In this document: piece by piece, positions 35,160-42,836 of the stretch
How the letters are laid out: the number at the start of each line of letters is the position of its first letter
How positions within the stretch are numbered: position 1 is the stretch's first letter
NCBI GenBank assembly: GCA_018644665.1
Contig: JABGQA010000081.1
Location: 62,001 to 126,000 of the forward strand
Length of the DNA: 64,000 bases
Source: Candidatus Poribacteria bacterium
GTDB taxonomy: Bacteria; Poribacteria; WGA-4E; GCA-2687025
Reading direction: 5' to 3'
Made by a program: the position numbers and the translations under genes
The notes under the pieces: model-generated
Databases searched by the model: none
Told to the model about the DNA's origin: nothing
The model's input: only the letters and a program-made list of their open reading frames with translations

Positions 35160-36035
35160 ATGGAACGTGGATATATGGGTGTGGCGAAGGGGGCTATCGC
35201 GTGCGCGTCGGCGGCCCTTATCTTCGGGTGCGGCGCTGTCGTGCCCAGGGTGGAGTACGTCGGGGGCGCGGAGACCGAGGCTCCCGCGATACAGCCGCTA
35301 GCCCTGCGAGCAGCGGCTGAGGCCGTTCCGAACGACGAGCGCGTCGCCGAACTCGCGGCGCAGTACTACGGCGTTGAGGCCAAGGTCGAAGGGCTCGTCA
35401 CGGACGTCGAGCTGCTCGACCAGGGCCAGACGGACATGCAGATGAGCCTGCGCGCCGTCGAGAGCAGGTTGGGCTCCGCCGAGAATGCGATCGTCGCGCT
35501 GGCCGACAAGGTGCTCGCGCGCTTCGACAGCTTCGAGTCGCAGATAACCGGCCTGCGTGACGCCCTGGAGCAGCGGACGGCCCCGCCAACGGTCGCGGCT
35601 CCCGCGGCTGTGGCGAGTCCGGTCATGGAGCCGACTGCGGAAGTCATGAGCGCGGTTCGCGACTGGAGCGTCGCCTGGCAGAACGGCGCGGTCACCGAAT
35701 ACATGGACTGGTACCACCCGCACGCCGCGATCACGCGCGTGAGCGTCGTCAGCAGCGGCGCCGGCGCCAAGAGCGCGCTGGGCGCGGACGCCCTTCGCGC
35801 GAGGATGGAGCGACTCCGCGCGCGGTATACACGCGTCGCGGTGGACATCGCGAACGTCCAAGTGACCGCCGACGGCGACCGCATGGTCGCCCGCTTCCGC
35901 CAGGACTTCACTGCCTGGACAGGAGACCCGAAGGCGAAGCCAAGCTATGTCGACACGGGCACGAAGACGCTCGTCTTCGTCCGCTTCGGCGGCGAGTGGC
36001 GCGTCGTCGAGGAGAGCTGGACGCCGACTATCTAA
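35160..36035 (+). CDS. Lipoprotein with coiled coil and C-terminal NTF2-like (Cds6-type) domain
   Basis: ATG at 35160 with GGGG seven bases upstream. The lipobox is LIFGC with Cys24. Residues of about 60-140 are a coiled coil (ELAAQYYGVEAKVEGLVTDV, QMSLRAVESRLGSAENAI). The last 125 residues form an NTF2-like domain similar to the C-terminal part of Cds6-type proteins: AVRDWSVAWQNGAVTEYMDW, then RMERLRARYTRVAVDIANVQ and VRFGGEWRVVEESW. Such domains occur at the ends of L,D-transpeptidases and motility-linked lipoproteins, where they act as binding modules. There is no catalytic transpeptidase domain here. Function is inferred only in outline. Confidence 0.7.
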   Translation: MERGYMGVAKGAIACASAALIFGCGAVVPRVEYVGGAETEAPAIQPLALRAAAEAVPNDERVAELAAQYYGVEAKVEGLVTDVELLDQGQTDMQMSLRAVESRLGSAENAIVALADKVLARFDSFESQITGLRDALEQRTAPPTVAAPAAVASPVMEPTAEVMSAVRDWSVAWQNGAVTEYMDWYHPHAAITRVSVVSSGAGAKSALGADALRARMERLRARYTRVAVDIANVQVTADGDRMVARFRQDFTAWTGDPKAKPSYVDTGTKTLVFVRFGGEWRVVEESWTPTI

Positions 36036-36162
36036 CGCCGGCACGCATACCGACACGCGGGGTGGACGACGTCAGGGTCGGACGCCCCGTTCGCGCTTCA
36101 GGGACCCGCGTGCCGGCGATGGACATTGGCGAGCCGCCCATATGCCGCCCACGTCGCGCGCT

Positions 36163-36894
36163 TCACGGAAACGGCCACAGCAGGTCGTATCCGACAACCA
36201 TCAAACCCGCATCGACCAAACCGTGGCTCCACCACGGGCCGTATAGCGACCCGCTCCTCTGGTACATCCACGCCCATGCCGCCCCTCCGACAGCAACGCA
36301 CAGTGACAGCAGCGCTGCGGCGCCCCACGAGCCCCCCGTGAGCCGCCCGACCAGGATCACGTGGTGCCCCGTGAAGGCGACGCTGGAGACCACACCCGCG
36401 AGCAGCGGAGCGCTCTGCTCCCGCAGCCGGCCGAAGATGAACCAACGCCAGTAGTACTCCTCGAGGAGCGAGTGCGCGATGCAGTAGAAGACCGCCACAC
36501 ACAGGAAGCCGACGGGCGTGGCGACACCCATCGGTTCGAGCCGTTCACGGAGTCTGGCCGCGGCGCCGACCAGCATCGGCGACGACCGCATCGCGCCGAA
36601 GTAGAGGGCAAGCAGCACGCCGAGCACGGCGACGCCGAACAGAGTCGCCGACCCCGATCCCTGCCCGCGTGGGGCTGTCGGTCGGGGCCAGCGTCCCTCG
36701 ACCCATCGCAACCACACGACCGGCAGACCGAACTGGGCGACCTTGCCGACAGCGTAAGCGAAGCCGGCCTCCTGGCGCCCTGCCAGCGCAACGAAGTACA
36801 CCCATGTCATGGCTGACGGAAAGACGCACGCAACCGCGACCCCAACTAGTTGGCGCCTGCGGCGAATCGACGCGCGTCCATGGGACGTCGCCAT
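36163..36894 (-). CDS. CPBP-family intramembrane metalloprotease
   Basis: A 243-residue membrane protein with about eight hydrophobic segments and the CPBP (CAAX protease and bacteriocin-processing) motifs. Motif 1 is EEYYWR (Glu145, Glu146, Arg150), motif 2 is FTGHH (His177 or His178), and motif 3 is SHGLVDAG with a His and Asp near the end. These residues form the active site seen in Rce1-like proteases. Bacterial members cleave membrane or prenylated targets, often in immunity or signalling. No bacteriocin or prenyl target is visible nearby. It sits between unrelated genes. Confidence 0.85.
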   Translation of the reverse strand: MATSHGRASIRRRRQLVGVAVACVFPSAMTWVYFVALAGRQEAGFAYAVGKVAQFGLPVVWLRWVEGRWPRPTAPRGQGSGSATLFGVAVLGVLLALYFGAMRSSPMLVGAAARLRERLEPMGVATPVGFLCVAVFYCIAHSLLEEYYWRWFIFGRLREQSAPLLAGVVSSVAFTGHHVILVGRLTGGSWGAAALLSLCVAVGGAAWAWMYQRSGSLYGPWWSHGLVDAGLMVVGYDLLWPFP

Positions 36895-36966
36895 TGAGGA
36901 CTAACCATGCTCGGCTGTGGGGCGTTCTCCGCCCATGCAACGGCGCGTCGTCGCGCGACGGCCGCC

Positions 36967-37812
36967 TTACGCGATGCGCGCCTCGACGACCTGTTGGATT
37001 TCCGCGAGGCTGTCCCACTCGCTGCCCGGCCCGTCGAAGATAAGCGAGTAGGGGCCGTCGAATTCAGCGTCGCGGGCGAGGTCGAGGCAGCGATCGAAGT
37101 CCGCGCGCTCCATCTCGCCTGCGGCGGGATAGTTGGCCTTTGCGTGCAGGACGTTGGCATGCGGCACGATGGCGGCGAGTTCGTCGTACTTCGCCTCGCC
37201 CCCGTAGTTGCCGAAGTCCGCGCACAAGCCGACATCGCCCTCGCACAGATCTAGGATGGCGAGCACGTGCGAGGCCCGCTTCGTCAGCGCGCGGAAGTTC
37301 TCGGTGTTCACCTGCACCCCGACGTCGGCGCCTGCCTTCGCCAGCGCGCTCAGGTTCTCGGCGCTCAGGCGAATGGCCGGATGGTCCTTGGCGTCGCCGT
37401 TCCGCGCCTCGATGTCGGCATCTCCTGCGATGACCCGGGCGTGCGACGCGCCAACCTTACCCGCGATCTCCAGCCAGAAGCGAACCGTGTCGATGTCGCG
37501 TTCGCGCTCCGCGGCATCCTCGCGCGTGATGTCTGCCGTGTCGACGAGGAGGCTGTACAGCTCCACATCGGCATCCGCGAGCGCAGCGCGGAACTCCGCG
37601 ATGTACGCGTCGTCGACCGACGGGAAGTGGAAGTGGCACACCTCGAGCGTGCCGATGCCACGCTCCGCGAGCATGGCAGGCAGTTCTAGGAGAGCGATCT
37701 CGCCGGCTTCGTCGACGTTGGGCGACATCGTGGCGGAGCGATGCGCGTCCTGTTTGTACATGGGGCCGAGGACGCGGTGTAGGGTCCACGAGGAGGTCGA
37801 TAGTCGTGACAC
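36967..37812 (-). CDS. Sugar phosphate isomerase/epimerase-like TIM-barrel protein
   Basis: A 281-residue cytoplasmic protein of the xylose-isomerase-like fold. Strand landmarks: IGTLEVCHFHFPS, HARVIAGDADI, VGVQVNTENF (Asn-Thr-Glu metal strand), VGLCADFGNYG (Asp strand), VLHAKANY (His strand) and YSLIFDGPG. The C-terminal metal-ligand Glu of typical members is replaced by Asp in this last strand, so activity may differ. It is separate from the isomerase at 7989-8912 and only distantly similar. No oxidoreductase is adjacent. Substrate unknown. Confidence 0.8.
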   Translation of the reverse strand: MSRLSTSSWTLHRVLGPMYKQDAHRSATMSPNVDEAGEIALLELPAMLAERGIGTLEVCHFHFPSVDDAYIAEFRAALADADVELYSLLVDTADITREDAAERERDIDTVRFWLEIAGKVGASHARVIAGDADIEARNGDAKDHPAIRLSAENLSALAKAGADVGVQVNTENFRALTKRASHVLAILDLCEGDVGLCADFGNYGGEAKYDELAAIVPHANVLHAKANYPAAGEMERADFDRCLDLARDAEFDGPYSLIFDGPGSEWDSLAEIQQVVEARIA

Positions 37813-38067
37813 GGGCGGGTCCTCATCCTGATTTGGCGCCGGGCGCGCGACACTCGAGCTACAACTTCGCTCGGAGTTACAATAGTCCTCGCGTGGCGCC
37901 GCCGCAACGGCCGAGGGTCCAGTGACAGAGAATAGGCGGAACGCGTGTGGCGCTCGCGCGTATGTACTGGCAGTATCGGCCTTTCCCCGCTCACGGGTAT
38001 TGCTGTCGATGTCGGTAACAGGGGTGGCATCGTGACGATTTTTCCGCGGACAACCGGGAGGCGTCCC

Positions 38068-38472
38068 GTGGCTTTACGACATATCGCCCAGGTAGGCGCG
38101 TGCGCCGGCGTCATCGCTCTGTCGGCGGCCGGCGTCGGTTGCGGCGCGGCGGCCTCCGGGCTCGCCCCCGCGGACACGAGGCTGGTGACGCGCGTGGAGT
38201 CCGCCATGCCGGCGGAGGCGGGAAGGGCTCCGACGCGCGCCGCTCGCGAGCGAGCGCTACGCCTTGCCGTAGCCAGGCTCCGCGTCGCCGTGGCGCGGAT
38301 CGAAGGAAAGCACCTCGTCACCTCGGCGACCGCGCGTGCGCTGTCGAACCGGCTCGATGCGGTCGAGCACGGCATCGAAATGCTGGACCGCACGACGGGT
38401 TCGCGAGAACGGCGGCTCGAGGGTTCGCTGTCGCGGCTGCGCGAGCGGGCGGGTGTTGAGCCTGTGGAGTAG
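38068..38472 (+). CDS. Short helical lipoprotein
   Basis: GTG at 38068 has GGGAGG at 38056-38061, six bases away. The signal ends SAAGVGC, a weak lipobox. After cleavage about 110 residues remain, almost all helical with many Arg and Ala (RAARERALRLAVARLRVAVARIEG, NRLDAVEHGIEMLD). I do not recognise a family. A long in-frame extension to 37945 lacks a ribosome site. Two hairpins at 38477-38549 follow and end the gene. It is convergent with the tail-motif protein at 38574. Confidence 0.55.
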   Translation: MALRHIAQVGACAGVIALSAAGVGCGAAASGLAPADTRLVTRVESAMPAEAGRAPTRAARERALRLAVARLRVAVARIEGKHLVTSATARALSNRLDAVEHGIEMLDRTTGSRERRLEGSLSRLRERAGVEPVE

Positions 38473-38476
38473 AGGC

Positions 38477-38495
38477 CGCCCAGAACGCCTGGGCG
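38477..38495. terminator. First of two adjacent hairpins at a convergent gene end
   Basis: CGCCCAG and CTGGGCG form a 7-bp stem with loop AACGC, five bases after the stop of the short lipoprotein gene. It is followed by TAGAAT, not a U-run. It may act with the stronger hairpin that follows at 38516-38549. Confidence 0.4.
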
Positions 38496-38515
38496 TAGAA
38501 TCGGTGTAGGAATGA

Positions 38516-38549
38516 GAACGGCTCCCAGGGATTTCCCTGGGAGCCGTTC
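38516..38549. terminator. Strong bidirectional terminator hairpin
   Basis: GAACGGCTCCCAGGG and CCCTGGGAGCCGTTC are perfect 15-bp inverted repeats with a 4-base loop (ATTT). It lies between the convergent short-lipoprotein gene and the tail-motif gene at 38574. There is no U-run, but the stem is very stable. A bidirectional terminator or mRNA-end protector is likely. Confidence 0.7.
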
Positions 38550-38573
38550 CGCGTTCTAGCGTCCGATGCTGCG

Positions 38574-39239
38574 TTACTTCCGCAGGTCGGCCCAGACCGT
38601 CGCGAGCTTGCCGCTGGCTTCCACCGCGGAGCCAAACTCGAACGGGATTTCCAGGATCTCGTACGTCGGGGGATCGGTCTTGCTGGCTTCGTGCGACTGT
38701 CCGCTGCCCTGGTCGGTCCAGGAGTCGAAGTCGACCATGTCACCGATGTCCGCGCCTGCGGTGCGCGCGACCTCAACGCCGTTGATCAGGACCACGCAGC
38801 CGTCGTCGTAGTCGACGCCGACCATGAGGCTGCCTGCGGAGTCGCCAGCGCTGAAGGAGCCGATCATGTAAACGGCGGCGTTATCACCGTCGCCGATTTC
38901 GGTGTTGTCGTCACCGTCGCCGTAGCCAACGCCGTTGGTTCCCTCGGTCCAACCAGAGGCATCAAAGCCGGGGTTCGCCCAACCATCGATGGTCCCCGTG
39001 GGCTGGATCGCCATGATCGGATCGCCCTCGTCGAACACGACCGTGCCGTCGATGCTCACCTGGACGATGAGCGTCAAGTCGCTCGACCCAGGCGAGTCAT
39101 TCAGGGCGGCCCCTGCGATGGTGTTCGCGCCCGCGTTGAGCGGCGCCGTACCGGTGACTTCCATCTGCGCCGACGCGGCGAAGGCGACTCCGCCTGCGAG
39201 CGCGATGGCCAGTGCATGCTTCATCATATGGGCTTTCAC
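38574..39239 (-). CDS. Exported beta-rich protein with C-terminal tail motif
   Basis: A 221-residue protein with signal peptide (ALAIALAGGVAFAASAQ). It shares blocks with the next gene upstream: NDSPGSSDLTLIVQ, then YDDGCVVLINGVEVARTAG and a QSHEASKTDPPTYE block. GYGDGDDNTEIGDGDN is an Asp/Asn-Gly-rich loop that may bind Ca. The fold is probably a PA14- or jelly-roll-like glycan-binding domain, since GVxYDDGCVxxINGVEV is the turn typical of such folds. It ends GKLATVWADLRK, the shared tail. No enzyme residues are evident. Confidence 0.75.
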   Translation of the reverse strand: MKAHMMKHALAIALAGGVAFAASAQMEVTGTAPLNAGANTIAGAALNDSPGSSDLTLIVQVSIDGTVVFDEGDPIMAIQPTGTIDGWANPGFDASGWTEGTNGVGYGDGDDNTEIGDGDNAAVYMIGSFSAGDSAGSLMVGVDYDDGCVVLINGVEVARTAGADIGDMVDFDSWTDQGSGQSHEASKTDPPTYEILEIPFEFGSAVEASGKLATVWADLRK

Positions 39240-39282
39240 CCCTTCTTGTGATTACTCCACGGCGCTCCACGCGCCGGGATAC

Positions 39283-39987
39283 CTAGTAGCGGCGACGAAT
39301 GTCGCCCCAAGTCGTGACAAGCCGGTCCGCCGCATCGACGGCCAGGATGCTGCCGACGATCCTGACGGGAGCCTCGACGGTCTCGTACGTTGGCGGGTCG
39401 GTCTTGCTGGCTTCGTGTGACTGTCCGCCGCCCTGGTCGGTCCAGTCGTCAAAGGTTGGGAATTCCTTGGTGTCCATGCCAGACGCGCGCGCAACCTCGA
39501 CGCCGTTGATCCAGATGACACATCCGTCGTCGTAGTCGGCTCCGAGGATCAGGCTAGTTACCCCACCCGTGCCCGCTACTTTGAAGATGGCGCGGCTGTA
39601 CACCATGGCGTGCTGCCCGTCGCCGATCGTCGTGTTGTCGTCGGCGTCGCCGTAGCCGATGCCGTACTCGCCGTCTTCCCAGTCATCGTCGTCGAAGTTG
39701 GGTTCCGTCCACCCGGCCGGGTTCGCGTCGTCGGGGATGTTCTCCTCGGGCACGATGACCTTGCAGATGTGCTCCTCGTCCAACACGATGTCGTTGCCGA
39801 CCGTGATTTGGACGATCAGCGTCAGATCGCTGCTTCCCGGTGAGTCGTTGATTGCCGCAGCCGCCAGGACATTGTCGCCGTTGGCGATGGGCACCTCGAC
39901 GCCGTCGGCGAGCGTCAACGCAGCGTGCGCCGAGTGCGCGGCCAGAAGCAACGCCGCAAGCGCTGCGCCTCCCTGCTTCCAAGTCAT
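39283..39987 (-). CDS. Exported paralogue of the downstream beta-rich protein, with C-terminal tail motif
   Basis: ATG at 39987 with GGAGG five bases upstream; a longer frame extends to 40233 but is not coding-like. The 234-residue protein has a signal peptide (ALAALLLAAHSAHA) and the same core as its neighbour: INDSPGSSDLTLIVQ, GYGDADDNTTIGDGQH, ADYDDGCVIWINGVEVARASG and QSHEASKTDPPTYE. Two extra acidic segments (EENIPDDANPAGWTEPNFDDD) suggest a metal-binding loop. The end, DRLVTTWGDIRRRY, is the shared tail. A tandem duplication produced the pair; the gap between them is 43 bases. Confidence 0.75.
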   Translation of the reverse strand: MTWKQGGAALAALLLAAHSAHAALTLADGVEVPIANGDNVLAAAAINDSPGSSDLTLIVQITVGNDIVLDEEHICKVIVPEENIPDDANPAGWTEPNFDDDDWEDGEYGIGYGDADDNTTIGDGQHAMVYSRAIFKVAGTGGVTSLILGADYDDGCVIWINGVEVARASGMDTKEFPTFDDWTDQGGGQSHEASKTDPPTYETVEAPVRIVGSILAVDAADRLVTTWGDIRRRY

Positions 39988-40377
39988 GACGTCCTCCCAT
40001 TCCATGTGCGCCGCGATCGCGCGTGGCGATCGCGTGTCGTCGTCCGTGTAGCTTGCCCGTAGGATACCGCGATCCGCCCACGGACGCCAACACGAACACG
40101 CCTCGCCCACGAGCCCGAAGTAATCCACCGTAACCACACGCCGGCTGGATGCATCTTCTACAGGGGCGGAGTCCGTCGGAGGGCGCCCGTGCATCCGCGG
40201 GTCCGGTAATGTACGCCGATTTCGCGATGACACGTTCTCCGATTGACCGTCGTCGCCACCGTCACACTCCTAGCGGAGGCGTGGACACGATTGGGTACGG
40301 ACGCGGAGGACAGATGCCACTCGACGCGAGCGCCCGCCGTCGGCGGGCGTCGCCCACGGGACACATGGAGATCGACC
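39988..40377. other. Divergent intergenic region (390 bases)
   Basis: It separates two divergent exported-protein genes. A TTGACC at about 40242-40247 has a weak downstream -10 (ACTCCT at 17 bases) toward the propeller gene. A hairpin CGCCCGCC/GGCGGGCG lies at about 40331-40349 in the leader. No additional gene was identified. Confidence 0.45.
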
Positions 40378-41520
40378 ATGACACCTCTCGGAGCATCGTG
40401 GCATTACGCGCTAATAGCTGGCGCGTCGCTCTGGGTCGCCGCCGGCACCCAGGGCCACGCAGACCAGGCCCCCTCACACGCGACGGGCGAGACGGGCTCC
40501 CGCCCCGCCGTTGTCGCGCCAACACAGCATGCGGCGGCCCCTTCGGAGGCCTGGCTTGCGGACGATCACGCTCCCACGTGGTCGCCTGACGGGACGCGCG
40601 TCGCGTTTGTATCCGATCGTGACGAACCCGGTAACCGGGACATCTATACAGCCTACACGGAGGGCTCGGCCCCCGTACGGGTGACTACCGACGCAAGCGT
40701 GGACCACCAGCCGGCATGGTCGCCGGACGGACGGCGGATCGCGTTCGTGTCGAATCGTGACGGATCGTATGACTGGGAAATCTATGTCGTGGACGCCGAC
40801 GGCGGTACGCCGAACAACGTCACGCGTCACGAACGCGGCGATCAGCGGCCGGCATGGTCACCGGACGGGAAGCGCATCGCGTTCGAATCCAACCGCGCCG
40901 GACACGCTGACGTGTACGTCGTAGACGCCGACGGCGGAGAAGCCACCCGACTGACCCGCGACGGCGCCGACGACCTGCGTCCTCAGTGGTCACCCGACGG
41001 CGAGAGCATCGCGTTCACGCGCGGGGACATCTTCGTCATGGACGCCGACGGGTCGGGCGCGCGGAACGTGACGAGCACGCCGGGCTATCACGCCGATGTC
41101 GCGTGGTCGCCGGACGGCCGGAGCATCGCGTTCATGTCGTTGACGGCCACGCCGGGCAATTGGGACGTCGGCGTGGTCGCCGTCGACGGCGGGCCCGCGC
41201 GACGCCTGACCAAGGACGGCGGCCGCGACTCACGGCCGGTGTGGTCGCCGGACGGTGGGCAGATCGCGTTCGCCTCCGACCGGAGCGGGTCGCCCGAGCT
41301 GTTCGTCATGGACGCCGACAGCGGCGCGCCCACACGCATCGCCGCACAGCCACTGTCCGCCGACCCGTTCGCGTGGTCGCCGGACGGCGGGCGTATCGCG
41401 TTCGCGTCTGGCACGTACGGCGCGCGGCGCATCCTCGTCGTGGATGCCGATGGCGGCGGGTTGCGCGCGCTCCTCAGCGAGGACCGGGACGCGCTGTCGA
41501 CGGTCGCGGCGCCGAAGTAG
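40378..41520 (+). CDS. Exported TolB/PD40 beta-propeller protein
   Basis: ATG at 40378 with GGAG seven bases upstream. The 380-residue protein starts with a signal peptide (HYALIAGASLWVAAGTQGHA). Seven or eight PD40 blades follow: PTWSPDGTRVAFVSDRDE, PAWSPDGRRIAFVSNRDG, PAWSPDGKRIAFESNRAG, PQWSPDGESIAFTRGD, VAWSPDGRSIAFMS, PVWSPDGGQIAFASDRSG and AWSPDGGRIAFASG. It differs from the other propellers in having no lipobox, no N-terminal domain and no tail motif. A stable hairpin follows at 41543-41571. Function is probably binding. Confidence 0.85.
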   Translation: MTPLGASWHYALIAGASLWVAAGTQGHADQAPSHATGETGSRPAVVAPTQHAAAPSEAWLADDHAPTWSPDGTRVAFVSDRDEPGNRDIYTAYTEGSAPVRVTTDASVDHQPAWSPDGRRIAFVSNRDGSYDWEIYVVDADGGTPNNVTRHERGDQRPAWSPDGKRIAFESNRAGHADVYVVDADGGEATRLTRDGADDLRPQWSPDGESIAFTRGDIFVMDADGSGARNVTSTPGYHADVAWSPDGRSIAFMSLTATPGNWDVGVVAVDGGPARRLTKDGGRDSRPVWSPDGGQIAFASDRSGSPELFVMDADSGAPTRIAAQPLSADPFAWSPDGGRIAFASGTYGARRILVVDADGGGLRALLSEDRDALSTVAAPK

Positions 41521-41542
41521 CACGCGCGATCACAGTAGCGAT

Positions 41543-41571
41543 GCGAGGGCCGCCCGTCGGGCGGCCCTCGC
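41543..41571. terminator. Terminator hairpin after the propeller gene
   Basis: GCGAGGGCCGCCC and GGGCGGCCCTCGC form a perfect 13-bp stem with a 3-base loop, 22 bases after the stop of the rightward propeller gene. No U-run is present, but the stem is very stable. It probably ends this transcript before the next gene at 41661. Confidence 0.65.
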
Positions 41572-41660
41572 CACGTACGGCGCGGCGCCTCGGGGTGTCG
41601 TATACTGGTCGGTGACCATGCCGTCGGCCGGTCGAGGATGGACTTCGCGATTGGCGCGTG

Positions 41661-42833
41661 ATGCTCGAATGGCTCATCATCGGCGGCGGGATACACGGCA
41701 CTCACCTGTCTCGGGTTCTCACCGCGCAGGCTGGGGGCGACGCCGCGCAAGTGCGCGTGTTGGACCCCCACAAGGAGCCGCTGCAGCGCTGGCGTGAATG
41801 CACGCGGAACTGCGGCATGGAGTTCCTCCGCTCCCCGCTCGAAGACCACATCGCGGACGATCCGCTCAGTCTCTTCATCTATCGACGGGATCGCGGCACG
41901 CACTCGACGACCCACCTCGGTCGCACACGAGGGCGCGCGGCCTTGACGGTGTTCAACGACCACGCCGACGACGTCATCCGGCGCTCCGGCCTGCGCGACC
42001 TTCGCTTGGTAGGCCGCGCGACGGGTCTGACCAGCGTCGCCGGGGGTCTCGGTGTTGATTCTGACGCCGGCCGAATCGAGGCCCGGCGTGTGCTGCTGGC
42101 GATGGGCATCACCGAACAGCTCCGCTACCCCGACTGGGTCGCGGCCCTGCCCGCACACCACTACGACCATGTAGGCGCCCCGGGATTCGACGTCGCCGGT
42201 GTCGGGGCGTGGGAGCACTGCGTCGTCGTGGGCGGCGCGATGACCGCCGCGCAGACGGCCGTGGCCCTGTCCAAGAGCGGTAGTGGCGAGGTCACGCTGC
42301 TCTCACGCGGGGAGTTGCGCTGCCACGACTACGACACGGACGCCGAGTGGATTCGCCCCACAGGGCCCGCGCGCCTCGCGGACGAGCCGGATTTCGACCG
42401 GCGTCGCGCCATCGTCGAGTCTGGACGGCACCCCGGCTCCGTCACATCCTCCGTCGAGGCGGCTGTGACGCTCGCCGTCGGGCTCGGTCGGCTTACGCAT
42501 ACTGTCGCCGACGTGGTGGCAGCGGAGGCGCGGCCGGATGGCGGGGTACGCCTGCAGTTCGCCGATCGAGATTCCATCAATGCGGATCGTCTGCTCATCG
42601 CGACGGGCTTCGACAGTCGCAGGCCTGGCGGAGAGTGGCTGGACGCGGCGGCCGAGGAGTTGGGCCTGCCCACAGCCTCCTGCGGTTACCCTATCGTCGA
42701 CGAGAAGCTGGAGTGGGGCTCGGGAGTGCACGTGTGTGGGCCGCTGGCGGAACTGGAGCTTGGGCCAGCCGCGCTGAACATCGCCGGGGCACGGTTCGCG
42801 GGGAGACGGCTGGCCGCGGTTGAGTCGACGTAG
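41661..42833 (+). CDS. FAD/NAD(P)-binding oxidoreductase
   Basis: ATG at 41661. The 390-residue protein opens with LEWLIIGGGIHGTHLSRVL, the dinucleotide-binding turn for FAD, and has a second one at about residue 190 (HCVVVGGAMTAAQTAVALS) for NAD(P)H. RRVLLAMGITEQLRYPDW and RLLIATGFDSRRPGGEW are the ATG-type FAD segments. The layout resembles the lysine/ornithine N-monooxygenase and thioredoxin-reductase-like groups, but no diagnostic motif decides. A substrate cannot be named. It converges closely on the next gene (three bases apart). Confidence 0.75.
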   Translation: MLEWLIIGGGIHGTHLSRVLTAQAGGDAAQVRVLDPHKEPLQRWRECTRNCGMEFLRSPLEDHIADDPLSLFIYRRDRGTHSTTHLGRTRGRAALTVFNDHADDVIRRSGLRDLRLVGRATGLTSVAGGLGVDSDAGRIEARRVLLAMGITEQLRYPDWVAALPAHHYDHVGAPGFDVAGVGAWEHCVVVGGAMTAAQTAVALSKSGSGEVTLLSRGELRCHDYDTDAEWIRPTGPARLADEPDFDRRRAIVESGRHPGSVTSSVEAAVTLAVGLGRLTHTVADVVAAEARPDGGVRLQFADRDSINADRLLIATGFDSRRPGGEWLDAAAEELGLPTASCGYPIVDEKLEWGSGVHVCGPLAELELGPAALNIAGARFAGRRLAAVEST

Positions 42834-42836
42834 CGT

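Noticed and set aside
34739..35320. Rightward open frame of 193 codons before the NTF2-like lipoprotein gene
   Set aside because: No ribosome site, low-complexity translation and overlap with the well-supported lipoprotein start at 35160.
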